Assembly: GCA_963775295.1 (NCBI GenBank)
Contig: CAVZIK010000006.1
Span: forward strand, 3,224,001-3,288,000
Reading direction: 5' to 3'
From: JAMDEO01 sp963775295
Lineage (GTDB): Bacteria; Actinomycetota; Thermoleophilia; RBG-16-64-13
Length of the DNA: 64,000 bases
Part shown: positions 25,956-35,259 of the stretch, piece by piece
Layout: each line of letters opens with the position of its first letter
Numbering within the stretch: position 1 is the first letter of the stretch
Position numbers and translations under genes: made by a program
The notes under the pieces: model-generated
What the model was told of the DNA's origin: nothing
The model's database searches: none
Seen by the model: only the letters and a program-made list of their open reading frames with translations

Positions 25956-26456
25956 GTGAGCACCATCCTAGACCGTCGCAGCGTCCGCAAGTACACCGGC
26001 CAGAAGGTTACGGAGGACCAGGTTACCGAACTCTTAAAGGCCGCGATGAGCGCTCCCTCCGCCGGCAACCAGCAGCCCTGGTGCTTTGTGGTCGTGAGAA
26101 GTCAAGAGATCCTTGATCGTATTCCCACGGTTCATCCTTATGCGGCCATGACACCGCACGCTTCAGTGGTAATCGCGGTCTGCGGGGACCTGACCGGCCT
26201 TAAGTACTCAGACTACTGGGTCCAGGACTGTTCGGCGGCTACCGAGAATGTGCTGCTGGCTGCACACGAAGGGGGCTTGGGAGCGGTCTGGCTCGGGGTC
26301 TACCCGACCGAGGAACGGGTGAAGGGCGTCCGGCAGCTCCTGAGGCTCCCCGAGCACATTATCCCGCTATCGTTGATCTCGGTTGGTTATGCTGCCGAGT
26401 CGCATCCGGCCGCGGACCGCTTCGACGCCAATCGAGTGCATTACGATCAGTGGTAG
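25956..26456 (+). CDS. Nitroreductase-family FMN protein
   Basis: A 166-residue nitroreductase-fold protein: RRSVRKYTGQKVTEDQVTEL at the start (FMN phosphate site), SAPSAGNQQPWCFVVV in the flavin-binding helix-strand, and GLGAVWLGVYP near the end. These short members often lack a known substrate and reduce nitro- or quinone-type compounds with NAD(P)H. GTG 25956 is chosen because the conserved N-terminus begins directly there, after GGGGGAG. It ends inside the MBL-fragment frame (overlap of the stop with a GTG). Confidence 0.85.
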   Translation: MSTILDRRSVRKYTGQKVTEDQVTELLKAAMSAPSAGNQQPWCFVVVRSQEILDRIPTVHPYAAMTPHASVVIAVCGDLTGLKYSDYWVQDCSAATENVLLAAHEGGLGAVWLGVYPTEERVKGVRQLLRLPEHIIPLSLISVGYAAESHPAADRFDANRVHYDQW

Positions 26457-26779
26457 CCCGGGTACCAGGGCCCCTGTCTTGCCCCGGGGCCATCCGGCGG
26501 ACCATCATCACCCATCACCACATCGACCACTTCGGCGGCCTGCCGGAGATTGTCCAGGAGACCGGAGCAGAGGTTCGAGCGCACCAGAAGGACGCCCAGG
26601 TCGTCGACGGCACCACTCCCCGCCCGGCTCTCTCACCCGAACGTGTGGAAACCATGCTCGCTCGGGTGCCGGCCGACCTCCGTCTCGTGGGTGGCGAGGA
26701 AATGAACCTCTCGGGCGGGGTGAATATTCTGCACAGTCTTTTCATACTCACCTGTGCCTCTGGGTCGTTTGTTCTGTAG
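26450..26779 (+). pseudogene. Metallo-beta-lactamase-fold hydrolase fragment
   Basis: The frame contains an MBL core from about 26497: RTIITHHHIDHFGGLPEIVQ (the HxHxDH metal site), GAEVRAHQKDA and GGEEMNLSGGVNILH, then degenerates and stops at 26779. The part before the metal site (about 60 residues) and everything after (including the second metal histidine and aspartate) are missing. It is a remnant, not a working enzyme. Confidence 0.7.
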
Positions 26780-27026
26780 CGGTTGCCCGCCCAGCAAGGT
26801 TGCCGGAGGAGACCTAAGGTTCACATAAGCGGTGGCGGTGTCAAGGCCAGTGTTCAGCGAATGCGTTGAACCGTCGGGTGGAACGGCGGGTGAGCTGAGG
26901 AGCAATCCGGAGACAGACGCCCCAGCACGAACTGGACAGGGAAGGACGGAATCTCACCCGCCAATAGAAGGTGGCGCCAGGGGACGCCGTGTGAGAATCT
27001 CGCTCGCGGGGTAGTAGGGACTAACT

Positions 27027-27500
27027 ATGCAGCAGCCCAGAACAAGCGAACAACCGCTTCACCAATCCCCGGATCGACCAGAAAAGCGACTTCGCGTCCA
27101 CTGGCACGTGGCCCTCACCCATTTTCCCATCTCGCTCTTTGGGACCGCCTTTCTCTTTCAAGTGCTTCATCTCTTCATGTTTCAAAGCGGTTTTGAGGCA
27201 GCGACCACGGTATGCGTGCTTACAGGGGCCGCCTCGATGATACCCGCGACGGTGAGCGGCTGGCTTACTTGGAAGCGGCACTACCGGGGAGCGTTGACCA
27301 GAATCTTCCGGCGCAAGATCTACCTGGGTGTCGGGATGCTGGGCCTGAGTGTCGCGCTCTCTGCCTGGAGACTGAGCCTGTATTCGGTGGGCCGAGACAC
27401 CCGTCCGGTCGAACACTACGCCTTCTTCTTCTTTTGCGCCTGTCTTATCGCTGCCGCAGTGGCCGAAGGCTTCTACGGCGGACGTCTCAGCCACCACTAG
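27027..27500 (+). CDS. DUF2231-like four-helix membrane protein
   Basis: A 157-residue protein with four hydrophobic helices and the signature HWHVALTHFPISLFGTAFLF, which places a histidine-rich motif at the first helix as in DUF2231 proteins. A second landmark, GWLTWKRHYRG, follows helix 2. Function is unknown; members often accompany quinone or cytochrome systems. It is a lone rightward gene convergent with the hydroxytransferase pair. Confidence 0.75.
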   Translation: MQQPRTSEQPLHQSPDRPEKRLRVHWHVALTHFPISLFGTAFLFQVLHLFMFQSGFEAATTVCVLTGAASMIPATVSGWLTWKRHYRGALTRIFRRKIYLGVGMLGLSVALSAWRLSLYSVGRDTRPVEHYAFFFFCACLIAAAVAEGFYGGRLSHH

Positions 27501-27636
27501 CCATCTACCGGAGAATCGCTGCCCAACAGGTGTACTCCTTGAGGGCAGACGGTCGCGGCCTCGGTCCCGTCGCTAGGCGAACTGGACCGAGGCCGCTCCG
27601 ATGCTCATGCCGCTCGAGGGGCAGTGGTGCCGGAAA

Positions 27637-28452
27637 CTAGGACAGAGGGATGTCCCCTAGATTCACGTCCACGTCCGTACTCAGGGCACTAAAGCTCTTG
27701 TTGGTGAAGCCCGACGCGGCTATCTCGAGGTCGTAGATGCCGACCCCCAGACCCTCGAACCAGAAGTCACCAAAGTCGTTGGTGTGTGTGGTCAAGGCCG
27801 CGCCGCCGCCAACGGGCTTCAACGTGCAGGTGGCGCCTTCGACGATCTCTTCGGCGACGAGATCGTAAACGGTACCCCCGATGAACTTCTTGGGCATGTT
27901 CAGATAGTAGACACGGGGTTGATTACCCGACTCGGGTAGCAGCACCTCCGCCCGCGCGATCTCCGCGGCAAATTCCGATTCCTCGCCGAACTTGATGGCT
28001 TCGGTGGGGCACTGATCGACACAGCGCGGCACTGTCCACTCGCCGCCGTCGAGAAGGTGGGCACAGCCCGTGCACTTCTGCGCCACGTTGAGACCTTCAT
28101 TTATGAAGATGGCGTCGTACGGGCAGGCGTCCGCGCATGCCTTGCACCCGGTGCACTTCTCCGGGTCGATGATCACGAGGCCGTCCTCACGCCGATAGAT
28201 AGCGCCCTCGACGGGACACGCCGACATGCAGGTGGCTTCACGGCAGTGGTTGCACAGGCGAGGCACGTAGTGCATCTTCACTTTGGGGACGGTACCTCTG
28301 ATGTGCTCGGTCAGACGCATCCAGAACTGGCCCGTATCAGGCTGAGGCTTAGCGATAGGCGTCCAGTCGTTGCCGACATGCTCGTCCTTGCACGCGATCT
28401 GGCACGCGTAGCAGCCGTTGCACAGGGCAATGTCGATCACGAAAGCTTTCAT
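27637..28452 (-). CDS. bthL: Fe-S subunit of pyrogallol hydroxytransferase-family enzyme
   Basis: A 271-residue protein. Sixteen cysteines form four ferredoxin-type groups: CNGCYACQIAC, CNHCREATCMSAC, CTGCKACADACP and CTGCAHLL...CVDQCP, enough for four [4Fe-4S] clusters. The last ~75 residues are a transthyretin/carboxypeptidase-regulatory-like beta domain (LKPVGGGAALTTHTNDFGDF), the same extra domain as in the beta subunit of Pelobacter acidigallici transhydroxylase. That enzyme keeps only three clusters, as far as I recall. Start ATG 28452 follows directly on the stop of the large subunit, with AAGGAGG in its last codons. Confidence 0.85.
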   Translation of the reverse strand: MKAFVIDIALCNGCYACQIACKDEHVGNDWTPIAKPQPDTGQFWMRLTEHIRGTVPKVKMHYVPRLCNHCREATCMSACPVEGAIYRREDGLVIIDPEKCTGCKACADACPYDAIFINEGLNVAQKCTGCAHLLDGGEWTVPRCVDQCPTEAIKFGEESEFAAEIARAEVLLPESGNQPRVYYLNMPKKFIGGTVYDLVAEEIVEGATCTLKPVGGGAALTTHTNDFGDFWFEGLGVGIYDLEIAASGFTNKSFSALSTDVDVNLGDIPLS

Positions 28453-31074
28453 CTAAGCCTTCCCTCCTTCGATCCAGGCATCCATGCGGAGCCCCGCGGC
28501 GTGGTCGTACGGGCGGGCGAAGGCCTCGGGGTACTCCCGACGCCACTTGTCCCACTCCTCACCCGATACGGGTTGTACATCCACGAGGTAGCCGCTCGTG
28601 GCCTGGCCGCACGCGTTCTTGGAAGTGAGGCCGTGCGGCGAGATGACGTTGATCGCACCGCCCCGGTCGATCTTCGGACCGATGGGGTCGTGGCGAGCGC
28701 CGTGGTCGACGTAGGCGACGCCGACCATCATCCGTTCCCACACCCGCGCGCCGCAAAGCACGATGCCCCGCTCATTGAAGACCTTGCACACATCTCCGTC
28801 TTTGATGCCGCGGGCGGCCGCGTCGGCGGGGTTGATCCAAACGGGCTCGTATTTGTAGCCATCAAAACCGTGGACCTTGCAGGTAGCGATCTCGCGCGTC
28901 CAGGTGATGTCGTCACACTGGGCATGTGTACGCCAGCGGCCATGGTTCGACATGAGAAGCAACGGGAACATGTCGGCTCGCTCGCTCGAGACACGCTCGT
29001 CGTGGGTCTCGGTCCGCTCGTACCACTTGGGATAGGGCTGCCGCTCGTTGTCGGTGGGGAAGAACTTGGCCAGCTTCTCTGAGTAGAACTCCAGCTTGCC
29101 GGTGGGCGTATCCAGCGGATTGTTGTCCGGGTCCTCGTAGAACGGACGGATACCGATGGTGTCTTTCTCCCAATCCTCAGCGGTGGGAAAGACGAGGTAC
29201 TTCTTGTCCACGAACTCATCGAAGCTCATGAAGTGCTCGCCTTCCATGGCGTCGAACACTTCCTTCTCAAGCGTGCGCAGATCCTTGCCCTCGGTGAACT
29301 GCTGCTCCATGCCCAGCTTTTTGGCAACCTCGACCACTACCTCGTAGTCGCTCATGGACTCGCCGATGGGCTGACAGGCCTGCTCTTGGATCCACATAGT
29401 CTGGAAGTGCGGGCCCTGGCGAGTGTTGGTGACGATGTCCTCGACCTCGAGAGTGGTATTCGCGGGCAGGATGATATCCGCGTACAGGGTGTCGTTCTCA
29501 AGCCACGGGTGTTGGACGATGTAGGTCTCGACCTTGGGCGAACGATACGAATCGATGGTCCAGTTGCCGTGGTTCCAGCACGTGATGCGGCAGGGGGTGT
29601 CGCTCCAGATCATGTGGAATTCCGTGCCCCCGTCTTCCTCCGCGATCGGGTAGTCATAGCGGATGAACTGGTCCTCCGTGAGCGATTCCTGACCGCCGGA
29701 GCCGTGAAACACGGCTTTGCCCTCGAAGATCGCTTCCTGGATCATGGTCTTCGGGATGAGCTGCTTGCCCCAGGCATCGGAACTGGTGCGTGTCGGGGTG
29801 CGGATGCGCTCCGGCATCGCCGGGTTGAAGAAGCGGTTGCTCTTGATGCCCTCGGCGCGTGGCATACCCGCATAGCTGATCTGCCACTGCCATACGCCAG
29901 GTTTGCCCAAGCCCTGCATGCCAAGAAGGACACATTCCAGCCGTCCGGGCTCGTGCGAGAACGGACCACGTACCATCGACCCGCCGAAATAGTGGATGAT
30001 GGAGGTAACCTGCTTGGCGAACTTGCGCGCCAGCGCCTTAATTGTCCACGGCGGCACGGCACACTTGGTTGCGGCCCACGCGGGCGTCTTGGGGACTCCG
30101 TCTTCCCTGCCCAGGACGTAGTCGGCGATCTTGTCCATGCCCACGGCATGAGTGGCCACGTATTCCTTGTCCCAGGTGTCTTCGGTCAGCCACGTGTAGA
30201 TAATGGCAAGCTGCAAGGCTGCGTCGGTGTTCGGCAGCACAGGGATCCACTTGTCGGCATGGATGGCCGCGCCGTAGTTGAGTTCGGGACAGATGTAGAC
30301 AGCCTCGATGCCGGCCCGCTTCCAGAACTGGCAGATACGGGTGGCGTACTGCCCGGTGAAACCCCAGGGGGTGGTTTCCGGGTCGCAGCCCCAGAACAGG
30401 TTCAGTTCGGTATTCTCGCTGATATCTTTGACGAGGTTGCCGTTCGGCGCCAACATGCCCTGGAACCCCTGGCCCCAGACGTGTTTGGAGCCCCAATACC
30501 AGCCCTCCCAGCTGTCGGGCTGGCGGACCTGTTGGGTAAACCCGCCCATCATGTCGAGGAGCCTGGCGGAGTGACCGTGAGGCGTGTGGATGGTCTGGCA
30601 TTCGCCGTGTCCGTCACCCTGCACAAGGATGCCCAGGGGGCCATACTGCTCATGGATCCTGTTGATCTCGCTCGCGATGATGTCGGTGGCTTCATCCCAG
30701 GAAATACGCACGTACTTGCTGATGCCACGGTTCTGCGGGTTGCGCTCGCCGTTGGGATCCCAGTCCACCCGCTTCATGGGGTACTTGATCCGGTTGGGAG
30801 AGAACGTGCGTTTCTTGTAGGCCAGAGAGTAGGGACCCGGCAGAGACTTCATGAGCGGTTCGAAGGTCTCGCCATTGCGCTCTATCTTCCAAGGGCGCAT
30901 CGACTCTGGTTTGTACTTCCAGTCGTAATGGAAAGGCCGGATTCGTAGGACCTTTCCGTTCTTCACGTCGAGCGCGCACTCGCCGCCGCCGCCGAGCATC
31001 CCTCCCAAAGCCAGCGCTCTCATGACGGTCTTCTCGGGCTTGACGTCCGCTTTCCTCTGTTCCCCTTCTGCCAT
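28453..31074 (-). CDS. athL: Mo-bisPGD large subunit, pyrogallol hydroxytransferase family
   Basis: An 873-residue member of the DMSO-reductase superfamily. No N-terminal Cys cluster is present, which fits the Pelobacter transhydroxylase large subunit rather than dehydrogenases. Shared blocks include YPMKRVDWDPNGERNP, YVRISWDEATDIIASEINRI and PDSWEGWYWG; the last carries the Asp-Ser pair (187-188) that in transhydroxylase supplies the catalytic Asp and the Mo-ligating Ser. His156 is the best candidate for the catalytic histidine. The family includes pyrogallol-phloroglucinol transhydroxylase, resorcinol hydroxylase and relatives of catechol dehydroxylases, so a hydroxylated aromatic is the expected substrate. 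ATG 31074 is chosen for AGGAG eleven bases upstream. No Tat signal is seen, so it is cytoplasmic. Confidence 0.88.
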   Translation of the reverse strand: MAEGEQRKADVKPEKTVMRALALGGMLGGGGECALDVKNGKVLRIRPFHYDWKYKPESMRPWKIERNGETFEPLMKSLPGPYSLAYKKRTFSPNRIKYPMKRVDWDPNGERNPQNRGISKYVRISWDEATDIIASEINRIHEQYGPLGILVQGDGHGECQTIHTPHGHSARLLDMMGGFTQQVRQPDSWEGWYWGSKHVWGQGFQGMLAPNGNLVKDISENTELNLFWGCDPETTPWGFTGQYATRICQFWKRAGIEAVYICPELNYGAAIHADKWIPVLPNTDAALQLAIIYTWLTEDTWDKEYVATHAVGMDKIADYVLGREDGVPKTPAWAATKCAVPPWTIKALARKFAKQVTSIIHYFGGSMVRGPFSHEPGRLECVLLGMQGLGKPGVWQWQISYAGMPRAEGIKSNRFFNPAMPERIRTPTRTSSDAWGKQLIPKTMIQEAIFEGKAVFHGSGGQESLTEDQFIRYDYPIAEEDGGTEFHMIWSDTPCRITCWNHGNWTIDSYRSPKVETYIVQHPWLENDTLYADIILPANTTLEVEDIVTNTRQGPHFQTMWIQEQACQPIGESMSDYEVVVEVAKKLGMEQQFTEGKDLRTLEKEVFDAMEGEHFMSFDEFVDKKYLVFPTAEDWEKDTIGIRPFYEDPDNNPLDTPTGKLEFYSEKLAKFFPTDNERQPYPKWYERTETHDERVSSERADMFPLLLMSNHGRWRTHAQCDDITWTREIATCKVHGFDGYKYEPVWINPADAAARGIKDGDVCKVFNERGIVLCGARVWERMMVGVAYVDHGARHDPIGPKIDRGGAINVISPHGLTSKNACGQATSGYLVDVQPVSGEEWDKWRREYPEAFARPYDHAAGLRMDAWIEGGKA

Positions 31075-31480
31075 TCTCGATTGCTCTCCTTTCCTGCTTG
31101 CCGAAGACGGCAGCCTCTGGGTTCCCGGCCGGGCCAGCGGCCCAGTCAACCAGCGTCGTCCTTATGTCGCTGGTGCGAACCCTTATGCATCCTGAAGGTC
31201 CTGTTTCGGATACCAACTCCAGTATCCATCACCGGGCTCCGCTGACAGATGAAATCCGATACAACAAGACCAGTTAGCGCTTCTTATGTTACAACTCCAG
31301 CTCAGAGAACTGAAGCCCTGGAGAAGCCGCTGGGCGAAAGACGGCGCCTTGGATGTAGGCCAGCGCCAATCCAATGGCGGCCAAGCGCACATTCCAGCGA
31401 CCCAGTCGCCCACAAAGAAATGGGGCGGCGTTACGCCGGCGCCGAGCAACCCGAGGATCATGGTTTTGAGCGAGGCTCTC
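31075..31480. other. Intergenic region upstream of the hydroxytransferase operon
   Basis: About 406 bases. It holds the promoter of the leftward operon and an inverted repeat at 31149-31174. The minus strand from about 31480 to 31280 shows short hydrophobic peptides in two frames (GRWNVRLAAIGLALAY), perhaps remains of a small membrane-protein gene, but no intact frame with a ribosome site. Confidence 0.4.
31149..31174 (-). promoter_or_regulatory. Inverted repeat upstream of hydroxytransferase genes
   Basis: ACCAGCG-N12-CGCTGGT, a perfect 7-bp inverted repeat about 75 bases upstream of the large-subunit start. Size and spacing suit a dimeric regulator; no regulator gene is adjacent. Confidence 0.4.
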
Positions 31481-32422
31481 CTACCCCCCGGCCCTGACAC
31501 GCGGGGTCTCTAGCGCAGCCCGCGAGATTTGGGTCCACCGGCTGCGCCAAAATCCCCATGCGGCAAGAACAGCCAGCCCCGCCACAATCAGGGCCATGCC
31601 CACGGCTTCTAAAGCTCCCGGCCTCTCCCCCAGTTGCAGCCAGGCGGATAGAACGCCCACCACGGGTATGGCCAAGGCGTTGATGCCCGCCGTGCCGGCC
31701 GGCAGGCTGTCCAAGATATACAGCCACAGCAGCAGGCCCACCACACTACCCGCTATCACGTTGTAGACAAGGGCCGCGATGAAGCTACTCGTCCAGGTCG
31801 GGGCATGCCTGGCGACAAGCAAGGCCACCGCCACCAAGGGCACGGACCCGAGTAGCGCTTGCCACGCAGTGAAGGACAGAATGTCCACCTGGTGACGCTT
31901 CCGTATGATCTTCACGATCACGGAGGCTATCGCCCAAGAGATGCCCCCTCCCACGGCAAGCACGCTCGCCCAGACGCCGCCGAGGTTCCACGGGGCGAGA
32001 ACCAGGAGCAGACCCGCCAAGGCGAGCACCACCGCGACCCACTGCACGCCCCGGATGCGCTCGCCCAATACCGGCCAGGCGATCATGAGCAACCAGAAGG
32101 GCATGGTGTAATTGAGGACCGAAACCTTGCCGGCGCTGCCAAGGTATATCGCCCACACCATGAGGCCTGTGAGGCTTGTCTGAAAGATCCCATACAGCGC
32201 CGTCCACCAGAAGGCTTTGGGACGTAGCGGACCACGGCGGAGAACCACGACCGCGAAAAGGGCGACGCTTGCGAGGAAGTTGCGGAGGGCCGCGAAGACA
32301 AAGGGATCGGAATACCGCACCCCGACTTTCATGACGACCCAGTTGTAGCCCCAGATAAGCGCCAAGAAGGCGAGCGCCACGAGGGGCAGATAAGCCGACC
32401 GTTTGAGTGTGGGGTTGGTCAC
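31481..32422 (-). CDS. EamA/DMT-family exporter
   Basis: A 313-residue protein with ten hydrophobic helices in two repeated halves: LALIWGYNWVVMKVG starts the first EamA repeat and GGGISWAIASVIVKI the second. The family exports metabolites such as amino acids; the substrate is unknown. GTG 32422 is chosen because the first helix begins soon after it; the open frame extends far upstream but overlaps the divergent dehydrogenase gene. The 133 bp between the two starts must hold both promoters. Confidence 0.85.
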   Translation of the reverse strand: MTNPTLKRSAYLPLVALAFLALIWGYNWVVMKVGVRYSDPFVFAALRNFLASVALFAVVVLRRGPLRPKAFWWTALYGIFQTSLTGLMVWAIYLGSAGKVSVLNYTMPFWLLMIAWPVLGERIRGVQWVAVVLALAGLLLVLAPWNLGGVWASVLAVGGGISWAIASVIVKIIRKRHQVDILSFTAWQALLGSVPLVAVALLVARHAPTWTSSFIAALVYNVIAGSVVGLLLWLYILDSLPAGTAGINALAIPVVGVLSAWLQLGERPGALEAVGMALIVAGLAVLAAWGFWRSRWTQISRAALETPRVRAGG

Positions 32423-32555
32423 ACGGCCATTGTACTCAGACTGGGACTCGCCGCAGACTTCCTGCCTCGTCTCAATTCCTCTTTGACGTGAGGCGGAAGC
32501 GACGTCTAGTCTAGTAATGGCCGTCAACAAGTGAGTCAGAAGGAGAGCACCCCAG

Positions 32556-33557
32556 ATGAGAGCAGCCTTCATCGTGGCGCCCAGACAATTTGAGATACGC
32601 GAGATCCCCACCCCGGAGATCACCGACAGCCAGATGTTGGTCAAGATCGAAGCCTGTGGAGTCTGCTCGAGCGACATGTCGGGGTACAAGGACTCCTGGT
32701 CAGAGGAAATGAAGCAGATCAACCCCTTCCCCCGCCGTGCCGGACATGAGCCCGGCGGAACCGTGGTGGAGGTAGGTAGGCTGGTGAAGGGCTTCGAGGT
32801 GGGCGACCGGATCACCGGCTACTTCGCCGATGACGCATACTGCGAGTATGTGGCCGTCGATCCCACCAGCCCAACACACCGCGGGCACGGCTTCATAATC
32901 GAGAAGATCCCTGATGGGATCCCCTTCGAATATGCCCTGGGCGAACCCCTGATGAGCCTAATGTCCATCGCGCGGACAACTACGCCGGAATTCGGCGACT
33001 ATGTCTTCCAGGTTGGGGCAGGCTTTATGGGCCTGGGCATCATCGCCGGAGTCTCCTCTCCCAAGCTGCGTGAGTACATTGTGGTCGACCTCGATGACGA
33101 GCGCCTGGAACTGGCAAGGGAACTGGGGGCCACCATCACGCTCAATCCCAAGAAGGTGGATGTAGTCGAGGAGGTAATGCAGATCACCGGGGGACGCGGA
33201 GTCGACGTGGCAATCGAGGTTGTCGGACGCCCCATAGGCATCAAGATGACCGGGGATGTCATCAAGAACAATCGAGCCAAGGTGATCCTCGTAGGCTGGC
33301 ATCAAGCGCCGGATACCTACGAGTTGTTCAACTGGATCAAGTCCCCGATCATCTACAGCCCCCAGGGAATCGGCATGTCTACCAACTACCAGAGCGAGTT
33401 GGAGCGGGCGATGTGGGCTTTGAAGGCCGGCATCTACCCGATGGAGAAGCTGGTCACCCACAAGTACAGGCTGGAGGACATCGGCCAGGCCTTTGAAGCC
33501 AATCTGAGCCTGACGCCCGGCTATATCAAGGGCGTGGTCATGCCCTTCATGGAGTAG
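32556..33557 (+). CDS. Zinc-type medium-chain dehydrogenase (alcohol/polyol type)
   Basis: A 333-residue MDR protein. Catalytic zinc ligands are Cys37 (ACGVCSSD) and His64-Glu65 (RRAGHEPGGTVVEVG). The four-cysteine structural zinc lobe is missing, as is common in short MDR enzymes. The Rossmann part shows VGAGFMGLGIIAG, VVDLDDERLELARELGA and GRGVDVAIEVVG, with an Asp after strand 2 favouring NAD+. Substrate is not readable. AGAAGGAG precedes the ATG. It is divergent from the EamA exporter and convergent with the glucose-6-phosphate dehydrogenase gene. Confidence 0.85.
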   Translation: MRAAFIVAPRQFEIREIPTPEITDSQMLVKIEACGVCSSDMSGYKDSWSEEMKQINPFPRRAGHEPGGTVVEVGRLVKGFEVGDRITGYFADDAYCEYVAVDPTSPTHRGHGFIIEKIPDGIPFEYALGEPLMSLMSIARTTTPEFGDYVFQVGAGFMGLGIIAGVSSPKLREYIVVDLDDERLELARELGATITLNPKKVDVVEEVMQITGGRGVDVAIEVVGRPIGIKMTGDVIKNNRAKVILVGWHQAPDTYELFNWIKSPIIYSPQGIGMSTNYQSELERAMWALKAGIYPMEKLVTHKYRLEDIGQAFEANLSLTPGYIKGVVMPFME

Positions 33558-33622
33558 CGGAACAGCCGAACGCAGATGCGCGACCCACCGTCGGCTTTGC
33601 TCGGACATTTTCGCCCGAACAG

Positions 33623-35050
33623 TCACTTATCGCCGTGAGCAACACCTGAGTCGCTGAGACATTCGGTTATCCCCTTCTGAGGGACCGGATCCACCCAGGG
33701 ACCGTCGCCTCCGATCAGTTCTTCTGCTTCGACCGGCCCCCACGTGCCGGGTTCATATGCATAGAAAGGCGTCGCATCCCCCAGCACGGGATCGACGACC
33801 CGCCAGGCCGCTTCCACCCCGCCCTGACTGGCAAAGAGCTCGGGGTCGCCGCGCATGGCATCTGCGAACAACCGCTGATAGGGGGGCTTCTCGTCACGGG
33901 GGCAGGAAACCAGAGCAAGTTCGACATTTCGGCCGACCATCCGCTCTCCCGGCACCTTCACGCGCATTCCCATGCCTATCGCGACATCCGGACTGACGCG
34001 CACCCGCAGATGGCTGGAAAACGGCGACACGATCTCGCCGAAGGTCTCCCGGGGAGGCCGTTTGAATTCCACGATGACTTCGGTGGCGGTGGTGGCCATC
34101 TCCTTGCCTGCACGGATGTAGATGGGCACATCCGCCCAGCGCCAATTGTCGATGAAAGCCCGCATGGCAACATAGGTCTCCACGGTGGAGGAGGCAGCGA
34201 CACCGGGCGTCGAGCGATATCCCAGGTACTGGCCCCTGACCACGCCAGCCGGCTCGATGGGACGGATGGCTTTCATCAACCGAGTCTTCTCGCCACGGTA
34301 GGCCTCCTGGTTCCAGCCGGCAGGTGGGTCCATGGCAAGAACGGCCAGCACTTGCAGCAGGTGGTTCTGAACGACGTCACGGATCGTGCCCGCTTGCTCG
34401 TAGAACGAGCCTCGATCCTTCACCCCGAAATCCTCTGCCATCGTGATCTGGATGGTCCGCACGTGGTCACGGTTCCAGATCGGCTCGAGCATTGGATTTG
34501 CGAAGCGGACATAGGTGATGTTCTGAACCGGTTCCTTTCCAAGGAAATGATCGATTCTAAAGATCGCCGATTCCGGGAAGTGTTCGTGGAGCGTCCGGTT
34601 CAGTTCTTGGGCCGAAGTCAGATCATGCCCAAAGGGCTTCTCGACCACCACCCGAGCCCCGGATACACAGCCGGAAGCGGCCAGCGAACCGGCTACGACC
34701 GGGAAAACACTCGGCGGAACGGCCATATAGAAGAGCGGCCGCCGAGCTCCCCCCAGCGCTTCCTTGATCTTGGTATAGGTATCCGGGGCGCCATAGTCAC
34801 CGGAGACATACTGGAGCAAGTTCGCAAGGCTGCGAAAGGCCTCGGGCTCGAAGGCGCCGTATCGTTCGATGCTGTCCTCGGCCCGCTTTTTCAGATGGTC
34901 CAGAGTCCAAGGAGACCTTGCCACACCGATGACCGGAACATTGAGCCCCTCATCGAGGACCAGGCCTTGGAGCGCCGGAAAGATCTGTTTGTGGACAAGA
35001 TCCCCTGTGGCACCAAAGATCACCAACGCATCCGACTGGATTGCTCCCAC
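33623..35050 (-). CDS. zwf: Glucose-6-phosphate 1-dehydrogenase
   Basis: A 475-residue enzyme that oxidises glucose-6-phosphate to 6-phosphogluconolactone with NAD(P)+. The N-terminal dinucleotide site is IFGATGDLVHKQIFPAL, the substrate site RIDHFLGKEPVQN with the catalytic His, and EKPFGHDL lies between. GTG 35050 is chosen for the AGGGGG seven bases upstream; GTG 35065 is an alternative. It lies 209 bp downstream of the H+-ATPase gene and is the last member of the leftward sugar-phosphate cluster. A lactonase gene is not seen. Confidence 0.93.
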   Translation of the reverse strand: MGAIQSDALVIFGATGDLVHKQIFPALQGLVLDEGLNVPVIGVARSPWTLDHLKKRAEDSIERYGAFEPEAFRSLANLLQYVSGDYGAPDTYTKIKEALGGARRPLFYMAVPPSVFPVVAGSLAASGCVSGARVVVEKPFGHDLTSAQELNRTLHEHFPESAIFRIDHFLGKEPVQNITYVRFANPMLEPIWNRDHVRTIQITMAEDFGVKDRGSFYEQAGTIRDVVQNHLLQVLAVLAMDPPAGWNQEAYRGEKTRLMKAIRPIEPAGVVRGQYLGYRSTPGVAASSTVETYVAMRAFIDNWRWADVPIYIRAGKEMATTATEVIVEFKRPPRETFGEIVSPFSSHLRVRVSPDVAIGMGMRVKVPGERMVGRNVELALVSCPRDEKPPYQRLFADAMRGDPELFASQGGVEAAWRVVDPVLGDATPFYAYEPGTWGPVEAEELIGGDGPWVDPVPQKGITECLSDSGVAHGDK

Positions 35051-35259
35051 TATCGGCCCCCTGACAGCGCGCGAAGTTCTGTGAGGCTCCCTCCACAACC
35101 AAGGCGACGTTGCCTCCCCTTGGGCGAAAGGGCATGATGACGTCCCACCTAGGAACACTCGCCAGATTCCCCGGCAAGACTGTCTCAAAACCCCGGATCC
35201 GCTTAGGCTCGAGCGTCCCGGAACAAAGCTATTGCCCTCTGGATTCAGATGTCAATCGT

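Noticed and set aside
29233..30948. Long rightward open frame (about 570 codons) over the hydroxytransferase large-subunit gene
   Set aside because: It is the antisense shadow of a well-conserved leftward gene; the composition (Val/Leu/His/Asp-rich) is what GC-rich codon shadowing gives and no motif is present.
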